Counted from the stretch's first letter, positions 16,699 to 26,076 are shown. The stretch is 59,133 nt of DNA from Halanaerobiales bacterium (GCA_025451675.1 JANWJZ010000022.1:1-59133), one strand, 5' to 3'. Notes: a model not told the origin generated them from the sequence alone. Program-made: numbers and translations.

Positions 16699-18454
16699 AT
16701 ACAGCATAAGAAAACAATTGATAACTGTATTTATAGCTGTCCATGTAATTTTTTTACTGCTCTTAATGCTTTACTATAATCATGGCCTGCGCCGGTTTTA
16801 TTTTGAGCAGCTAGAGGATGGCCTTTACCATCAGGCTTTACTGTTGAGTGGGCATATAGATGGGGAAAGCTTTTCCCTTAGCCAGATTCAGCAATGGGCC
16901 AGGGAAATGGGAGTGAAAATCGAGAAGAGGATTACCATAATAAACAGGGATGGCCAGGTTATTGCAGATTCTGAGTATCCGGTGGAGGAAATGGACAATC
17001 ACCTCCAGCGGCCTGAAATACAGGTAATCCTGGCCGGGGAGAGAGCCGGTGTAGATATCCGGCAGAGCGGTACTTTAAATATGGACATGTATTATCTGGC
17101 GGTACCGGTAAATAAGGAAGCTTTCAGTGGTTTTATCAGGCTGGCTGAATCACTGGAAGATATCGATGCTGTCATCAGTGCCAGTATAAAGGGTAATATC
17201 CTCTTTTTTACGTTGTTACTAATATTGTCCTTATTTCTGATCTGGAAAGTTACCATAAATATTATTAATCCCCTGAGCCAGATTACCGGGGCAGCCAGAA
17301 AAATGGCCAGGGGTGATTTTCAGGAAAAAATAATGATTGAAGCTCATGACAATGAGATTGGTACTCTGGCCAGGGCATTTAATTATATGGCCATGCAGCT
17401 TGAATCAAAGATAGGGCAGATTTCAGCTGAGCGAAACAGGGCAGAGGCAATACTGGCAAACATGGTGGACGGACTGGTTGTAACAGATAAGAATTTAAGG
17501 ATAGAGTTGGTCAATCCGGCAGCCAGGCAGATTTTTTCTCTGGAAGATATAGATTTGCGGGGTAAAAGGATCATAGAGGTTTTCCGCTACCATGAGATTG
17601 AGGAAAATTTAATGAAGGCCATGGAGGAAAATGAATTGCTGACAGCTGAACTGCAGATTCCGGGAGAAGAAGGAAAGATATTAAGATCCACTTTTGTGGC
17701 TATCAATGATGAAGGGGGACAGGTCAACGGTGCCCTGGCGGTTTTTAGTGATATAACTGAATTGCGGCGGCTGGAAAAATTGAGGAAGGATTTTGTGGCC
17801 AATGTCTCCCATGAATTAAGGACCCCCCTGACCTCCATAATCGGCTATCTGGATACAATACTGGAGAATGAAATCGATGACCAGGATACTATCAGGCGTT
17901 TTTTGGAAATTATAAAAAAGGAAGCGGACAGATTGGCTTTGTTAATTAAAGACTTACTGGATCTCTCCAGGCTGGAAAGTGGAAGTAAATACATCCTCCG
18001 TCCTGCCTTCCTGAACAGGGTTATTGATAATGCAATCCTTTTACTCGGGGAGAGGGCCAGGGAAAAGGAGATTGAGATAGAAAAAGAAATGGAAAGAGAT
18101 TTCCTGGTCTACATGATTCCCGAACAGATAGAACAGGTATTGATAAACCTGCTGGAAAATGCCGTTAAATATACCCCGGCCGGTGGGAAAATAAAGATAA
18201 GAGTGTATGGGGATGACGCTAAGGCTGTTGTTGAGGTTAGCGATAATGGTATTGGAATCCCTGTAGCTGAACAGGAAAGAATTTTTGAGAGATTTTACCG
18301 GGTGGATAAGGCCCGCTCCCGGGCCCTGGGAGGGACAGGGATCGGCCTTTCCATAGTAAAACACATTTTAGAAAACCACCGGAATAAGATAGAGGTAGAG
18401 AGTGAAGTAGGGAAAGGTTCTACCTTCCGTTTTTACCTGGACAGGATAAGATAG
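16682..18454 (+). CDS. phoR: Sensor histidine kinase PhoR
   Basis: A 590-residue membrane kinase. In order: TM1 (about 12-30), an extracellular sensor domain of about 130 residues, TM2 (about 175-195), HAMP (NIINPLSQITGAARKMARGDF), PAS (ILANMVDGLVVTDKNLRIELVNPAA), HisKA with H377 in VSHELRTPL, and HATPase with N-box NLLENAVKYTP, G1 DNGIGIP and G2 GGTGIGLSIV. The layout matches PhoR of Bacillus. It starts at TTG 16682 inside the end of phoP, so the two are coupled. A strong terminator follows, separating it from the pst operon. Confidence 0.92.
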   Translation: MLNWNKYSIRKQLITVFIAVHVIFLLLLMLYYNHGLRRFYFEQLEDGLYHQALLLSGHIDGESFSLSQIQQWAREMGVKIEKRITIINRDGQVIADSEYPVEEMDNHLQRPEIQVILAGERAGVDIRQSGTLNMDMYYLAVPVNKEAFSGFIRLAESLEDIDAVISASIKGNILFFTLLLILSLFLIWKVTINIINPLSQITGAARKMARGDFQEKIMIEAHDNEIGTLARAFNYMAMQLESKIGQISAERNRAEAILANMVDGLVVTDKNLRIELVNPAARQIFSLEDIDLRGKRIIEVFRYHEIEENLMKAMEENELLTAELQIPGEEGKILRSTFVAINDEGGQVNGALAVFSDITELRRLEKLRKDFVANVSHELRTPLTSIIGYLDTILENEIDDQDTIRRFLEIIKKEADRLALLIKDLLDLSRLESGSKYILRPAFLNRVIDNAILLLGERAREKEIEIEKEMERDFLVYMIPEQIEQVLINLLENAVKYTPAGGKIKIRVYGDDAKAVVEVSDNGIGIPVAEQERIFERFYRVDKARSRALGGTGIGLSIVKHILENHRNKIEVESEVGKGSTFRFYLDRIR

Positions 18455-18488
18455 TGTAGATTAAATTATAATAAATAGAACTATGAAG

Positions 18489-18530
18489 AGATGTTCTCCT
18501 GCCTTTATTAAGGGAAGAACATCTTTTTTT
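18489..18530 (+). terminator. Terminator of phoP-phoR
   Basis: AGATGTTCT (18489-18497) pairs with AGAACATCT (18516-18524), with an inner CCTT/AAGG helix, followed by a T run to 18530. Confidence 0.92.
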
Positions 18531-18531
18531 G

Positions 18532-18581
18532 TTAACATACTGTTAACAAAAATGTTGCAACTTCTTAACAATTCCTTAATT
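18532..18581 (+). promoter_or_regulatory. PhoP box array upstream of pstS
   Basis: Five direct hexamers, TTAACA (18532), TTAACA (18543), TTGCAA (18555), TTAACA (18565) and TTAATT (18576), at 10-12 base period, that is on one DNA face. This is the Gram-positive PhoP recognition pattern TT(A/C/T)ACA repeated with about 5-base gaps. A -10-like TAATAA (18588-18593) follows at the usual place, and no -35 hexamer is present, as expected for an activated promoter. Confidence 0.88.
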
Positions 18582-18645
18582 CAGGTGTAATAAAGCCCTG
18601 TTATTATTTAATTAAATTAAAAAATCAGGAAAGGGGTATTAATTA

Positions 18646-19461
18646 ATGATAAGAAGTAAGCTTTATCTGATTCTTTTTGCTGTTTTACTGTTATTTAGCA
18701 ATCTCATTTTCGCCTCAGAATCTCTAATAATACAGGGTTCATCTACAGTCCTGCCAATAGTACAGAAGGCAGCCGAGGTCTATATGGAAAAAAATCCAGA
18801 TGTAAATATTTCTGTTCGGGGAGGCGGTTCCGGTACCGGAATTGCTGCACTGCTGGACAATGTCATTGATATTGCCAATTCTTCCAGATTCATCAAGGAC
18901 GAAGAGGTACAATCTGCGTTAAGCAAAGGTATTTATCCTGTTCCCCACCGGATTGCCATCGATGGTATTGCCGTTGTGATTCATCCAGATAATCCGGTAG
19001 ACGATTTGAGCATGGAAGAAATAAAAAAGATTTATACCGGGGAAATCACTAACTGGAAGGAAGTCGGCGGGCCGGACAGGCAGATTGTGGTTATCTCCCG
19101 GGATTCCAGTTCCGGTACCTTTGAGGTTTTTGAAGAAATAGTACTGGAAGGGGAAAAGGTTACAGCAGGTGCTTTATTACAGACCTCTAATGGTGGAGTT
19201 ATAAATGTTGTTACCTCAACTAAGGGCGCCATCGGTTATGTGGGCCTGGGTTATCTGTCTCCGGCCCTGAAGGCAGTTAAGGTAAATGGGGTTAGCCCAT
19301 CAAAGGAGACCATTATCAGCGGCCAATTCCCCATCGCCCGTCCTTTATTTATTTTCACTAACGGCTGGCCGGAAGGAATAACAGCTGATTTTATTAACTT
19401 CATCCTCAGTGCTGAAGGACAGAAGATTGCCGAAGAACAGGGTTATGTGCCATTATTTTAA
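18646..19461 (+). CDS. pstS: Phosphate ABC transporter, substrate-binding protein
   Basis: A 271-residue phosphate-binding protein. A signal peptide spans about residues 1-24 (hydrophobic core LYLILFAVLLLFSNLIFA). Phosphate-binding loops IQGSSTVLPI, RGGGSGTGIAAL and SRDSSSGTFEVF are intact. There is no lipobox cysteine after the hydrophobic core, so cleavage by signal peptidase I rather than lipid anchoring is predicted, unlike most Gram-positive PstS proteins. Shine-Dalgarno AGGAAAGGGG lies upstream of ATG 18646. First gene of pstSCAB-phoU, behind the PhoP boxes. Confidence 0.95.
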   Translation: MIRSKLYLILFAVLLLFSNLIFASESLIIQGSSTVLPIVQKAAEVYMEKNPDVNISVRGGGSGTGIAALLDNVIDIANSSRFIKDEEVQSALSKGIYPVPHRIAIDGIAVVIHPDNPVDDLSMEEIKKIYTGEITNWKEVGGPDRQIVVISRDSSSGTFEVFEEIVLEGEKVTAGALLQTSNGGVINVVTSTKGAIGYVGLGYLSPALKAVKVNGVSPSKETIISGQFPIARPLFIFTNGWPEGITADFINFILSAEGQKIAEEQGYVPLF

Positions 19462-19490
19462 TAGTAACCTGAATATGACGGCAAGATACA

Positions 19491-19517
19491 GTTCAGGGGG
19501 GGTTGGCCTCCCTGAAC
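19491..19517 (+). other. Intercistronic hairpin between pstS and pstC
   Basis: GTTCAGGG (19491-19498) pairs with CCCTGAAC (19510-19517) without a following T run. Such hairpins usually act as mRNA stabilisers that raise PstS above the membrane subunits. Confidence 0.65.
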
Positions 19518-19569
19518 ATGATTATGTCCAGGCAAATAACTTATACCGCTGTTTAAGGAGTGAATTTAT

Positions 19570-20457
19570 ATGATTAATTGGAGGGCAAAGGAAAAGATAG
19601 TACAGATTATACTACTATTATTCGCCTTTTCGTCAATAGTGTTTTTGACAGGTATCATAATCGTTTTATTTAAAGAGGGGTTGCCCATCTTCCAGAAGGT
19701 AGGTTTGATTGAATTCATCTTTGGTAAGGAATGGTATCCGACCTATTATCCGCCTGAATTTGGTATCCTTCCTCTCCTGGCCGGTTCCCTGCTGGTTACA
19801 GTCGGGGCAATGCTTGTCGCTATTCCGATAGGTATTTTTTCTGCCATTTTTATAGCCTTTATCTTGCCAGAGAGATTAAAAAATGTTGTCAAACCAGTAG
19901 TGGAATTATTGGGTGCTATTCCTTCTGTAATCTATGGCTTATTCGGGATGAAAATACTGGCACCATTTCTACAGGATGTTTTCGGGTTGCCCATCGGACT
20001 GACGGCATTGACTGCTGCAATCATCCTGGGGATTATGGCTTTGCCGACTATTGTCAGCCTGGCTGAGGATGCCCTCAGTGCCGTGCCTTCAAGTTACAGG
20101 GATGCTTCACTGGCCCTGGGTGGTACCAGATGGGAGACCATTAGCCGGGTTATCCTGCCCACGGCCACTTCCGGTATTATAACGGCTATAATTCTGGGGA
20201 TTGGCAGGGTTATCGGTGATACAATGACTGTCCTGATGGTTGCTGGCGGAGCAGCAGTAATACCAGAGAGTTTTCTGGTACCGGTCAGGCCCATGACTGC
20301 CTCGATTGCGGCTGAAATGGGAGAAACCCCTGTTGGCAGTGCTCATTATCATGCCCTTTTTGGTATAGCCATTGTCCTGTTCCTTATAACACTGCTTTTT
20401 AATATCATCGCTGATCTGGCCCAGGAGAGTTTTAAAAAGAAGGTGACGGGAAGATGA
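19570..20457 (+). CDS. pstC: Phosphate ABC transporter permease PstC
   Basis: A 295-residue inner-membrane permease with six predicted membrane segments. The binding-protein-dependent permease loop SYRDASLALGGTRWETISRVILPTA is conserved, as is GAIPSVIYGLFG. ATG 19570 has Shine-Dalgarno TAAGGAGTGA. Its stop overlaps the pstA start by 4 bases (ATGA), indicating coupled translation. It forms the channel with PstA. Confidence 0.95.
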   Translation: MINWRAKEKIVQIILLLFAFSSIVFLTGIIIVLFKEGLPIFQKVGLIEFIFGKEWYPTYYPPEFGILPLLAGSLLVTVGAMLVAIPIGIFSAIFIAFILPERLKNVVKPVVELLGAIPSVIYGLFGMKILAPFLQDVFGLPIGLTALTAAIILGIMALPTIVSLAEDALSAVPSSYRDASLALGGTRWETISRVILPTATSGIITAIILGIGRVIGDTMTVLMVAGGAAVIPESFLVPVRPMTASIAAEMGETPVGSAHYHALFGIAIVLFLITLLFNIIADLAQESFKKKVTGR

Positions 20458-21323
20458 GTAAAAGGCATTTGAAATATAAAAGAATAAAAGAGAAAATTGT
20501 TTTCAGTCTTTTCGGGCTGGCCCTCTTGATAGCCCTGGCCGCCCTGGCCCTGATTATATATTTTGTTTTCAGCCAGGGTATGGCTGTAATCAATTGGGAG
20601 TTCCTGACCGGGATGCCCCGCAACGGCATGAGTGAAGGAGGAATTTTACCGGCCATCCTGGGTACCTTCTATCTGGTACTGGGGGCCATAATCATTGCCG
20701 GCCCCATGGGCGTACTGGCGGCAATATATTTAACGGAATATGCCAGACAGGGTAAGTTGGTCAAAATAATCAGGATCGGGGTAAATAACCTGGCTGGAGT
20801 CCCCTCAGTGGTTTTTGGCCTCTTTGGTCTGGCCATCTTTGTCAAGTTTTTTGACTTTGGTGTTTCCATATTATCAGGTTCGGCTACACTGGCCATCGTT
20901 ATTTTACCTACTATTATCAGGGCTGCAGAGGAGGCCTTGCTGGCAGTACCGGCTAAGTATAGAAGTGCCTCACTGGCTCTGGGGGCTACCCGCTGGCAAA
21001 CCATCAGGAAGGTGGTCCTGCCTGCGGCAATGCCGGGTATTCTGACTGGAATTATCCTGGGCGTAGGGCGGGTGGCCGGTGAAACAGCACCAATCATGTT
21101 TACGGCTGCTACTTTTTTCACTATGCGTTTACCTTCATCTATCTTCAGTGAAGTAATGGCCTTACCCTATCATATCTATGCCCTGGTGACTACTGGAACA
21201 ATGCCCCATAAACAGGTACCTCTGGCCTTCGGTACGGCTGTAGTGCTGCTGACCCTGGTTTTAATGATCAATCTGCTGGCTATAGTCCTGCGGATAAGAT
21301 TTGACAGAAAGATGAAAAGATAG
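20454..21323 (+). CDS. pstA: Phosphate ABC transporter permease PstA
   Basis: A 289-residue permease partner of PstC with six predicted membrane segments and the conserved loop [28 protein letters not shown] plus [14 protein letters not shown]. It starts at ATG 20454 inside the pstC stop (ATGA overlap), preceded by AAGGTGACGGGAAG. It is followed 26 bases later by pstB. Confidence 0.95.
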   Translation: MSKRHLKYKRIKEKIVFSLFGLALLIALAALALIIYFVFSQGMAVINWEFLTGMPRNGMSEGGILPAILGTFYLVLGAIIIAGPMGVLAAIYLTEYARQGKLVKIIRIGVNNLAGVPSVVFGLFGLAIFVKFFDFGVSILSGSATLAIVILPTIIRAAEEALLAVPAKYRSASLALGATRWQTIRKVVLPAAMPGILTGIILGVGRVAGETAPIMFTAATFFTMRLPSSIFSEVMALPYHIYALVTTGTMPHKQVPLAFGTAVVLLTLVLMINLLAIVLRIRFDRKMKR

Positions 21324-21349
21324 GGTTCTGGAAAGGAGTAATGTTTAAA

Positions 21350-22108
21350 ATGGAGAAGAATAAGATTGAAGTCAGGGATTTAGATTTTTATTATGGAGAT
21401 TTTAAGGCTTTAAAAGATATCAATATAGATATTAAGGCGAATAAGGTAACTGCCCTGATTGGTCCTTCCGGCTGTGGCAAGTCTACCTTTTTACGGATAT
21501 TGAACCGGATGAATGATTTAATAGATGGTAGCCGGGTGGAAGGCAAGGTAGAGCTGGATGGGGTTGATATCTATGGAAAGGAGATAGATGTAGTAGCCCT
21601 GCGGAAAAGGGTGGGTATGGTCTTCCAGCAGCCCAACCCCTTTCCCAAAAGCATCTATGATAATATAGCCTATGGTCCCCGTATCCATGGTATAAAAAAT
21701 AAGAGCCAACTGGATGAGATAGTTGAAAAGAGCCTGCGTGGTGCTGCCCTGTGGGATGAGGTTAAGGATCGCCTTCATAAATCTGCCCTGAGCCTTTCTG
21801 GCGGACAGCAGCAGCGTCTCTGTATAGCCAGGGCTTTAGCTGTAAGGCCAGAGGTTCTTTTGATGGATGAACCGGCTTCTGCCCTGGACCCGATCGCCAC
21901 AGCAAAAATAGAGCAGCTGATTGAAGAGTTGAAGGAAGATTATACGATAATTATAGTAACCCATAGTATGCAGCAGGCAGCCAGGGTATCAGATTATACG
22001 GCTTTCTTTTTAATGGGTGAGTTAATTGAATATGACCGGACCTTAAAGATTTTTGAGAATCCTTCTGATCAAAGGACAGAGGATTATATTACTGGACGTT
22101 TTGGTTAA
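21350..22108 (+). CDS. pstB: Phosphate ABC transporter ATPase PstB
   Basis: A 252-residue ATP-binding subunit. Walker A is GPSGCGKST, the Q-loop is [10 protein letters not shown] (the phosphate-family form), the signature is LSGGQQQRL, Walker B is [12 protein letters not shown] and the switch His is in IVTHS. The Shine-Dalgarno AAAGGAG leaves only 2 bases to the ATG at 21341 but 11 to the in-frame ATG at 21350; the latter gives the usual length and is chosen here. Confidence 0.95.
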   Translation: MEKNKIEVRDLDFYYGDFKALKDINIDIKANKVTALIGPSGCGKSTFLRILNRMNDLIDGSRVEGKVELDGVDIYGKEIDVVALRKRVGMVFQQPNPFPKSIYDNIAYGPRIHGIKNKSQLDEIVEKSLRGAALWDEVKDRLHKSALSLSGGQQQRLCIARALAVRPEVLLMDEPASALDPIATAKIEQLIEELKEDYTIIIVTHSMQQAARVSDYTAFFLMGELIEYDRTLKIFENPSDQRTEDYITGRFG

Positions 22109-22131
22109 AATTTATAAAAGGAGTGAGCCTG

Positions 22132-22779
22132 GTGAGAGTGAGTTATCATGAATCTCTGGTAGAGTTAAAAAATGATGTCCTGAAGATGGCCAGTCTTGTG
22201 GAAGATGCCATTGTCAAAAGTGTGCAGGCCTTGCAGAATGGGGATCTGGAGTTGGCGGAAAAGATAATCAGGGATGATGAGAAAATAGATGAGATGGAAT
22301 TGGTGCTGGAAGATAAATGTACGAGATTGATTGCCTTACAGCAGCCCGTAGCCAGGGATTTGCGTCTGATTATCGCCATTTCCAAACTGCTTACGGATCT
22401 GGAGCGGATTGGTGACCATGCTACCAATATAGCTGATATAGTTCTGGAGATAGGCGGCGAACCTTTAATTAAACCATTAATAGATATTCAGCGGATGACA
22501 GAATTAGCCACAAAGCGGTTAAGGCAGAGCATTGATTCCTTTGTGAATATGGATATTGAACTGGCAAAAACTGTTGCCCGGGCAGATGACGAGCTTGATA
22601 TTATAGAACAGCAGATAATCAGGGAGTTATTTACCTTTGTCCTGGAGGATCCCCGGACCATCAGGCAGGTTACCCGGTTAATCCTGGTGGCCAGGTCCCT
22701 GGAACGGATCGGCGATCATTCAACTAATATCTGTGAACGGGTTATCTACATGGTCAGCGGCGAAAGGCAGAAATATTAA
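22132..22779 (+). CDS. phoU: Phosphate-specific transport regulator PhoU
   Basis: A 215-residue all-helical metal-binding protein that restrains Pst transport and PhoR signalling when phosphate is ample. It is made of two repeats of three helices with the motifs DLERIGDHATNIAD and SLERIGDHSTNICE, whose acidic residues bind metal. An upstream GTG (22123) overlaps the Shine-Dalgarno AAAGGAG; the GTG at 22132 (8-base spacing) is preferred. Last gene of the pst operon. Confidence 0.94.
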   Translation: MRVSYHESLVELKNDVLKMASLVEDAIVKSVQALQNGDLELAEKIIRDDEKIDEMELVLEDKCTRLIALQQPVARDLRLIIAISKLLTDLERIGDHATNIADIVLEIGGEPLIKPLIDIQRMTELATKRLRQSIDSFVNMDIELAKTVARADDELDIIEQQIIRELFTFVLEDPRTIRQVTRLILVARSLERIGDHSTNICERVIYMVSGERQKY

Positions 22780-22782
22780 TAA

Positions 22783-22808
22783 AGGGGATGCCTATTACAG
22801 CATCCCCT
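22783..22808 (+). other. Hairpin after phoU
   Basis: AGGGGATGC (22783-22791) pairs perfectly with GCATCCCCT (22800-22808) around an 8-base loop. There is no T run, so termination here is uncertain. Confidence 0.55.
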
Positions 22809-22916
22809 GAAGGGAAGTAGTGTTTATAGATAACCGAAAAACATTGTCCTTTTCCGGATTAAAACCGGTAAAACCTTATTGAATTATACTTTCTTCTCTA
22901 AACACTGCTCCCTTCA
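22808..22916. repeat. Long imperfect inverted repeat between phoU and manA
   Basis: The arm 22808-22830 is complementary to 22895-22916 over about 22 bases with few mismatches (shared core TAAACACT). The 64-base interior holds a smaller CCGG-N7-CCGG hairpin. It lies between convergent genes, so it could be a bidirectional RNA end structure or the remnant of a small mobile repeat. Confidence 0.55.
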
Positions 22917-22993
22917 TCAGTAGTATATGTCCTCTTTCTGTTTATTATACATTTTTTAAATATTTTTATTGGTATTTTTTACTTTTTTAATAT

Positions 22994-24064
22994 TTATTTA
23001 TCCCAATTATCCATACCGGCCAGGGTATTAATATCTTCCTGTGTTAATCCTGATTGTATTAAACTATTTATTACTTCCTCTTTGCTTCCCGGGATATATG
23101 TTAATAGGAATTCTACTCTTCCACTTATTTGTACTTTCTCCAGCCCGGCCGGGAGGAAGTAGGTCTTGCCAGGATAGAGCTGATAATTTTTATTATCATA
23201 GATAATATCTCCTTCTCCCGTCAGATTGATAAGAATATAAAACCTTTCACCGGCAGGATTTAACCGGTAACCATTTTTTGTATTGATTTTTTCGGTTACA
23301 AAATAAGGACAGGCGGCCAGGAAAACTCTTGTATATCCGTCATCTTTTATTGTAAGAGGCCTGCTGTGGGTTGGGTTAATTTTTTTATTAAAATCTATTA
23401 CTGCCAGGGCTTTTTCTATATGGAGTTCTCTGCCTGTTCCATCTTCTCCCTTTCTATCCCAGTCATAAAGGCGGTAGGTAGTATCAGAGTTTTGTTGGAT
23501 TTCAGCGAGCAGGATCCCTTCCCCAATAGCATGGACGGTACCGGCGGGTATAAAAAAGATGTCCCCTTTTTTTACTTCTATTTCATTTAAATATAATTCA
23601 AGCTGGCTATTTTCAATAGCCCTGGCCAGGGTCGATTCTGTAGTTCCTTCTTTTAACCCGTAAATGAGTTTTGCGCCTGCTTTTGCTTCCAGTATATACC
23701 ACATTTCTGTTTTGCCATATTCATTTTCTACCCTCCGGGCATAAGCATTATCAGGATGGACCTGGACAGATAATCTATCATTGGCATCAATAAATTTGAT
23801 TAACAGTGGAAAAGCCTGCTGGCTTTCATATCTTATTTTTTTCCCCAATATAAGTTCAGGATTTTTTTCAATTAGTTCTGGAAGTGTTAAACCTTTATGT
23901 GGACCACTGGCTATTATGCTGGTACCATGGGGATGAGCCGCCAGTTCCCAGCTCTCGCCAATATTCCTGCCGGGTAAATCTCTATTATAGATCCTTTCCA
24001 GGTTATCTCCACCCCAGATCTTGCTTTTATAAATAGGTTCAAATTCTAAAGGATATAGGAACAA
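22994..24064 (-). CDS. manA: Mannose-6-phosphate isomerase, class I
   Basis: Interconverts mannose-6-phosphate and fructose-6-phosphate; zinc-dependent cupin enzyme. It has 356 residues. Zinc and catalytic motifs VQVHPDNAYA and FIPAGTVHAIGEGILLAEIQQNSDTTYRLYDW are present. The frame stays open upstream to 24205, but on the minus strand the Shine-Dalgarno AGGAGGAG lies 7 bases before TTG 24064, which gives the normal N-terminus (LYPLEFEPIYKSKIWGG). The upstream extension would also overlap the divergent ABC gene. The gene is divergent from the exporter and convergent with phoU. Confidence 0.93.
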   Translation of the reverse strand: MFLYPLEFEPIYKSKIWGGDNLERIYNRDLPGRNIGESWELAAHPHGTSIIASGPHKGLTLPELIEKNPELILGKKIRYESQQAFPLLIKFIDANDRLSVQVHPDNAYARRVENEYGKTEMWYILEAKAGAKLIYGLKEGTTESTLARAIENSQLELYLNEIEVKKGDIFFIPAGTVHAIGEGILLAEIQQNSDTTYRLYDWDRKGEDGTGRELHIEKALAVIDFNKKINPTHSRPLTIKDDGYTRVFLAACPYFVTEKINTKNGYRLNPAGERFYILINLTGEGDIIYDNKNYQLYPGKTYFLPAGLEKVQISGRVEFLLTYIPGSKEEVINSLIQSGLTQEDINTLAGMDNWDK

Positions 24065-24133
24065 TTTTAATCTCCTCCTGGTATTCACTAAAGTTATTAA
24101 TATTATTTCTACTAATATTGGATAAATCCCTTT

Positions 24134-24162
24134 TTGAGTTTTTCCTTTTAATATGCTAAAAT
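24134..24162 (+). promoter_or_regulatory. Promoter for the ABC exporter
   Basis: TTGAGT (24134-24139), 17 bases, TAAAAT (24157-24162) with an extended -10 TGC directly before it. Confidence 0.6.
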
Positions 24163-24185
24163 ATTTGGATATAGGAGGAGATAAA

Positions 24186-25928
24186 ATGATCAGAAAATTT
24201 GTCAAGTATTATAGGCCACACTGGAAGTTGTTTGTGCTGGATATCAGCTGTGCTTTTTTAATGTCTGTAATTGATCTGATTTATCCTTATATCAGCAGGC
24301 AATTCATCGATGTTTACATACCGACCAGAAATCTGAATATGATGTTCAAGATGACCATATTTCTCTTAATAATTTTTATTTTCCGTTATATCTTACAGTA
24401 CATAGTTACCTATTGGGGCCATGTACTGGGTATCAGGATGGAAGCAGATATGAGGAAAGAATTGTTTTCCCATCTTCAGAAACTTTCCCTGAAATTTTAC
24501 GATAATAACAGGGTCGGTTATTTGATGTCCCGGATAGTCAATGATCTAAATGACATCTCAGAGCTGGCCCACCATGGACCGGAAGAGGTTTTCATCTCCG
24601 TCGTCACAATCCTGGGAGCCTTTATTGTTATGTTATCCATGAACTGGGTTCTGGCCCTGGCTTCTTTCCTGATGGTGCCAGTTATGATTATTTTCTCTGT
24701 AAAGCTCAGGGGAAAAATGTATCAGCGTTTTCTCGACAACAGGATCAAGATAGCAGAGATCAATTCCCAGATAGAAGAAAGCTTAAGTGGGATCAGGGTG
24801 GTAAAATCCTTTACCAATGAAGCCTATGAGGAGGAAAAATTTGATCAGGGAAATCAACGTTTCTGTAAGTCCAGAGAAAGGGCCATGGAGGCAATGGCTC
24901 AATTTGACTCCGGCATTAACTTTTTTAACAATATGATTGAACTGATCACTATAGCAGCCGGGGCCTATCTAATTTATCTGAACAGGCTTACTGCCGGCGA
25001 GTTAATCGCATTTCTAATCTACGTCAATATGTTCATGCGCCCCATCAGGAGGATTGCCAATTTAAATGAGCAATATCAAAGGGCCATGACCGGTTTTGGC
25101 AGGTTCCAGGAAATCCTTGCCGTAAAACCAGATATCGTTGAAGCGGAGAACCCCATTGAATTAAAGAATGTCCGGGGAGAGATTGAGTATAAAGATGTAT
25201 CATTCAGTTATGATAATGACAGCCGGGTTCTGGATAGGATCAACCTGAAGATACACCCGGGAGAAACGGTTGCTTTTGTCGGGCCTTCTGGAGCCGGTAA
25301 GACCACCCTGTGTAATCTCTTACCCCGTTTCTATGAAATAGATAAAGGGGCAATTTATATTGATGGACAGAATATCAGAGAAATATCTTTAAGGAGCCTG
25401 CGGGCCAATATAGGTATCGTACAACAGGATGTCTTCCTCTTTAACGGGACCGTCAGGGATAATATTGCCTACGGCAGGCCGGATGCCACAGAGGAGGAGA
25501 TCATAGAAGCAGCCAAAAATGCAGCTGCCCATGACTTTATTATGGAACTGAGTAATGGTTATGACACCGAGATCGGCGAGCGGGGTGTAAAACTCTCCGG
25601 CGGCCAGAAGCAGAGGCTCTCCATAGCCAGGACTTTCCTGAAAAACCCTCCTATTCTAATCCTGGATGAGGCCACCTCTTCACTGGATAACGAGAGTGAG
25701 CGGATCATACAGCAATCACTGGACCGCCTGGCCAAAGGCAGGACAACCCTGATCATTGCCCATAGATTGTCGACAGTGCAAAATGCAGACCGGATTATTG
25801 TTCTGACTGAGGAGGGCATTGTGCAGGAGGGTACTCACAATACCTTGATAAACCAAAAAGGTGTTTATAGAGATCTTTATTTAAGCCAGTTTGACCATGA
25901 TGAACAATCTTATGCTGCCAATGAATAA
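24186..25928 (+). CDS. ABC exporter, fused membrane and ATPase domains
   Basis: A 580-residue half-transporter of the MsbA/BmrA class, acting as a homo- or heterodimer. Residues 1-310 form the six-helix export domain, 330-570 the ATPase: Walker A GPSGAGKTT, Q-loop IVQQDVFLF, signature LSGGQKQRL, Walker B ILILDEATSSLD, H-loop IAHRLST. The substrate (lipid, drug or peptide) cannot be told from sequence. The start is ATG 24186 with Shine-Dalgarno AGGAGGAG; the open frame to 24153 lacks such a site. A single gene, ended by a terminator at 26049. Confidence 0.92.
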   Translation: MIRKFVKYYRPHWKLFVLDISCAFLMSVIDLIYPYISRQFIDVYIPTRNLNMMFKMTIFLLIIFIFRYILQYIVTYWGHVLGIRMEADMRKELFSHLQKLSLKFYDNNRVGYLMSRIVNDLNDISELAHHGPEEVFISVVTILGAFIVMLSMNWVLALASFLMVPVMIIFSVKLRGKMYQRFLDNRIKIAEINSQIEESLSGIRVVKSFTNEAYEEEKFDQGNQRFCKSRERAMEAMAQFDSGINFFNNMIELITIAAGAYLIYLNRLTAGELIAFLIYVNMFMRPIRRIANLNEQYQRAMTGFGRFQEILAVKPDIVEAENPIELKNVRGEIEYKDVSFSYDNDSRVLDRINLKIHPGETVAFVGPSGAGKTTLCNLLPRFYEIDKGAIYIDGQNIREISLRSLRANIGIVQQDVFLFNGTVRDNIAYGRPDATEEEIIEAAKNAAAHDFIMELSNGYDTEIGERGVKLSGGQKQRLSIARTFLKNPPILILDEATSSLDNESERIIQQSLDRLAKGRTTLIIAHRLSTVQNADRIIVLTEEGIVQEGTHNTLINQKGVYRDLYLSQFDHDEQSYAANE

Positions 25929-26015
25929 GGGATAATATTTCCCTCGCTCAGCGTATACCTTTCCGCTTATGTCATTATGAGGCGGTGAAATAAATGTTAA
26001 GATTTATTAAGGCAC

Positions 26016-26044
26016 TTTAAAATGAAGTAAATATGATGTATAAT
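26016..26044 (+). promoter_or_regulatory. Promoter immediately upstream of a terminator
   Basis: TTTAAA (26016-26021), 17 bases, TATAAT (26039-26044). The expected start site is about where the terminator stem at 26049 begins. It is the only visible promoter for the pspC gene. Confidence 0.45.
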
Positions 26045-26048
26045 TAAA

Positions 26049-26076
26049 GGGAATCCTTACCTGGATTCCCTTTTTT
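26049..26076 (+). terminator. Terminator after the ABC exporter gene
   Basis: GGGAATCC (26049-26056) pairs with GGATTCCC (26063-26070) around a 6-base loop, followed by six Ts. Confidence 0.9.

Noticed and set aside
20669-21121. Minus-strand open frame opposite pstA
   Set aside because: Shadow of a well-conserved permease gene; no family features.
24065-24205. N-terminal extension of mannose-6-phosphate isomerase
   Set aside because: A strong Shine-Dalgarno points to TTG 24064, and the extension would overlap the divergent exporter gene and its promoter.
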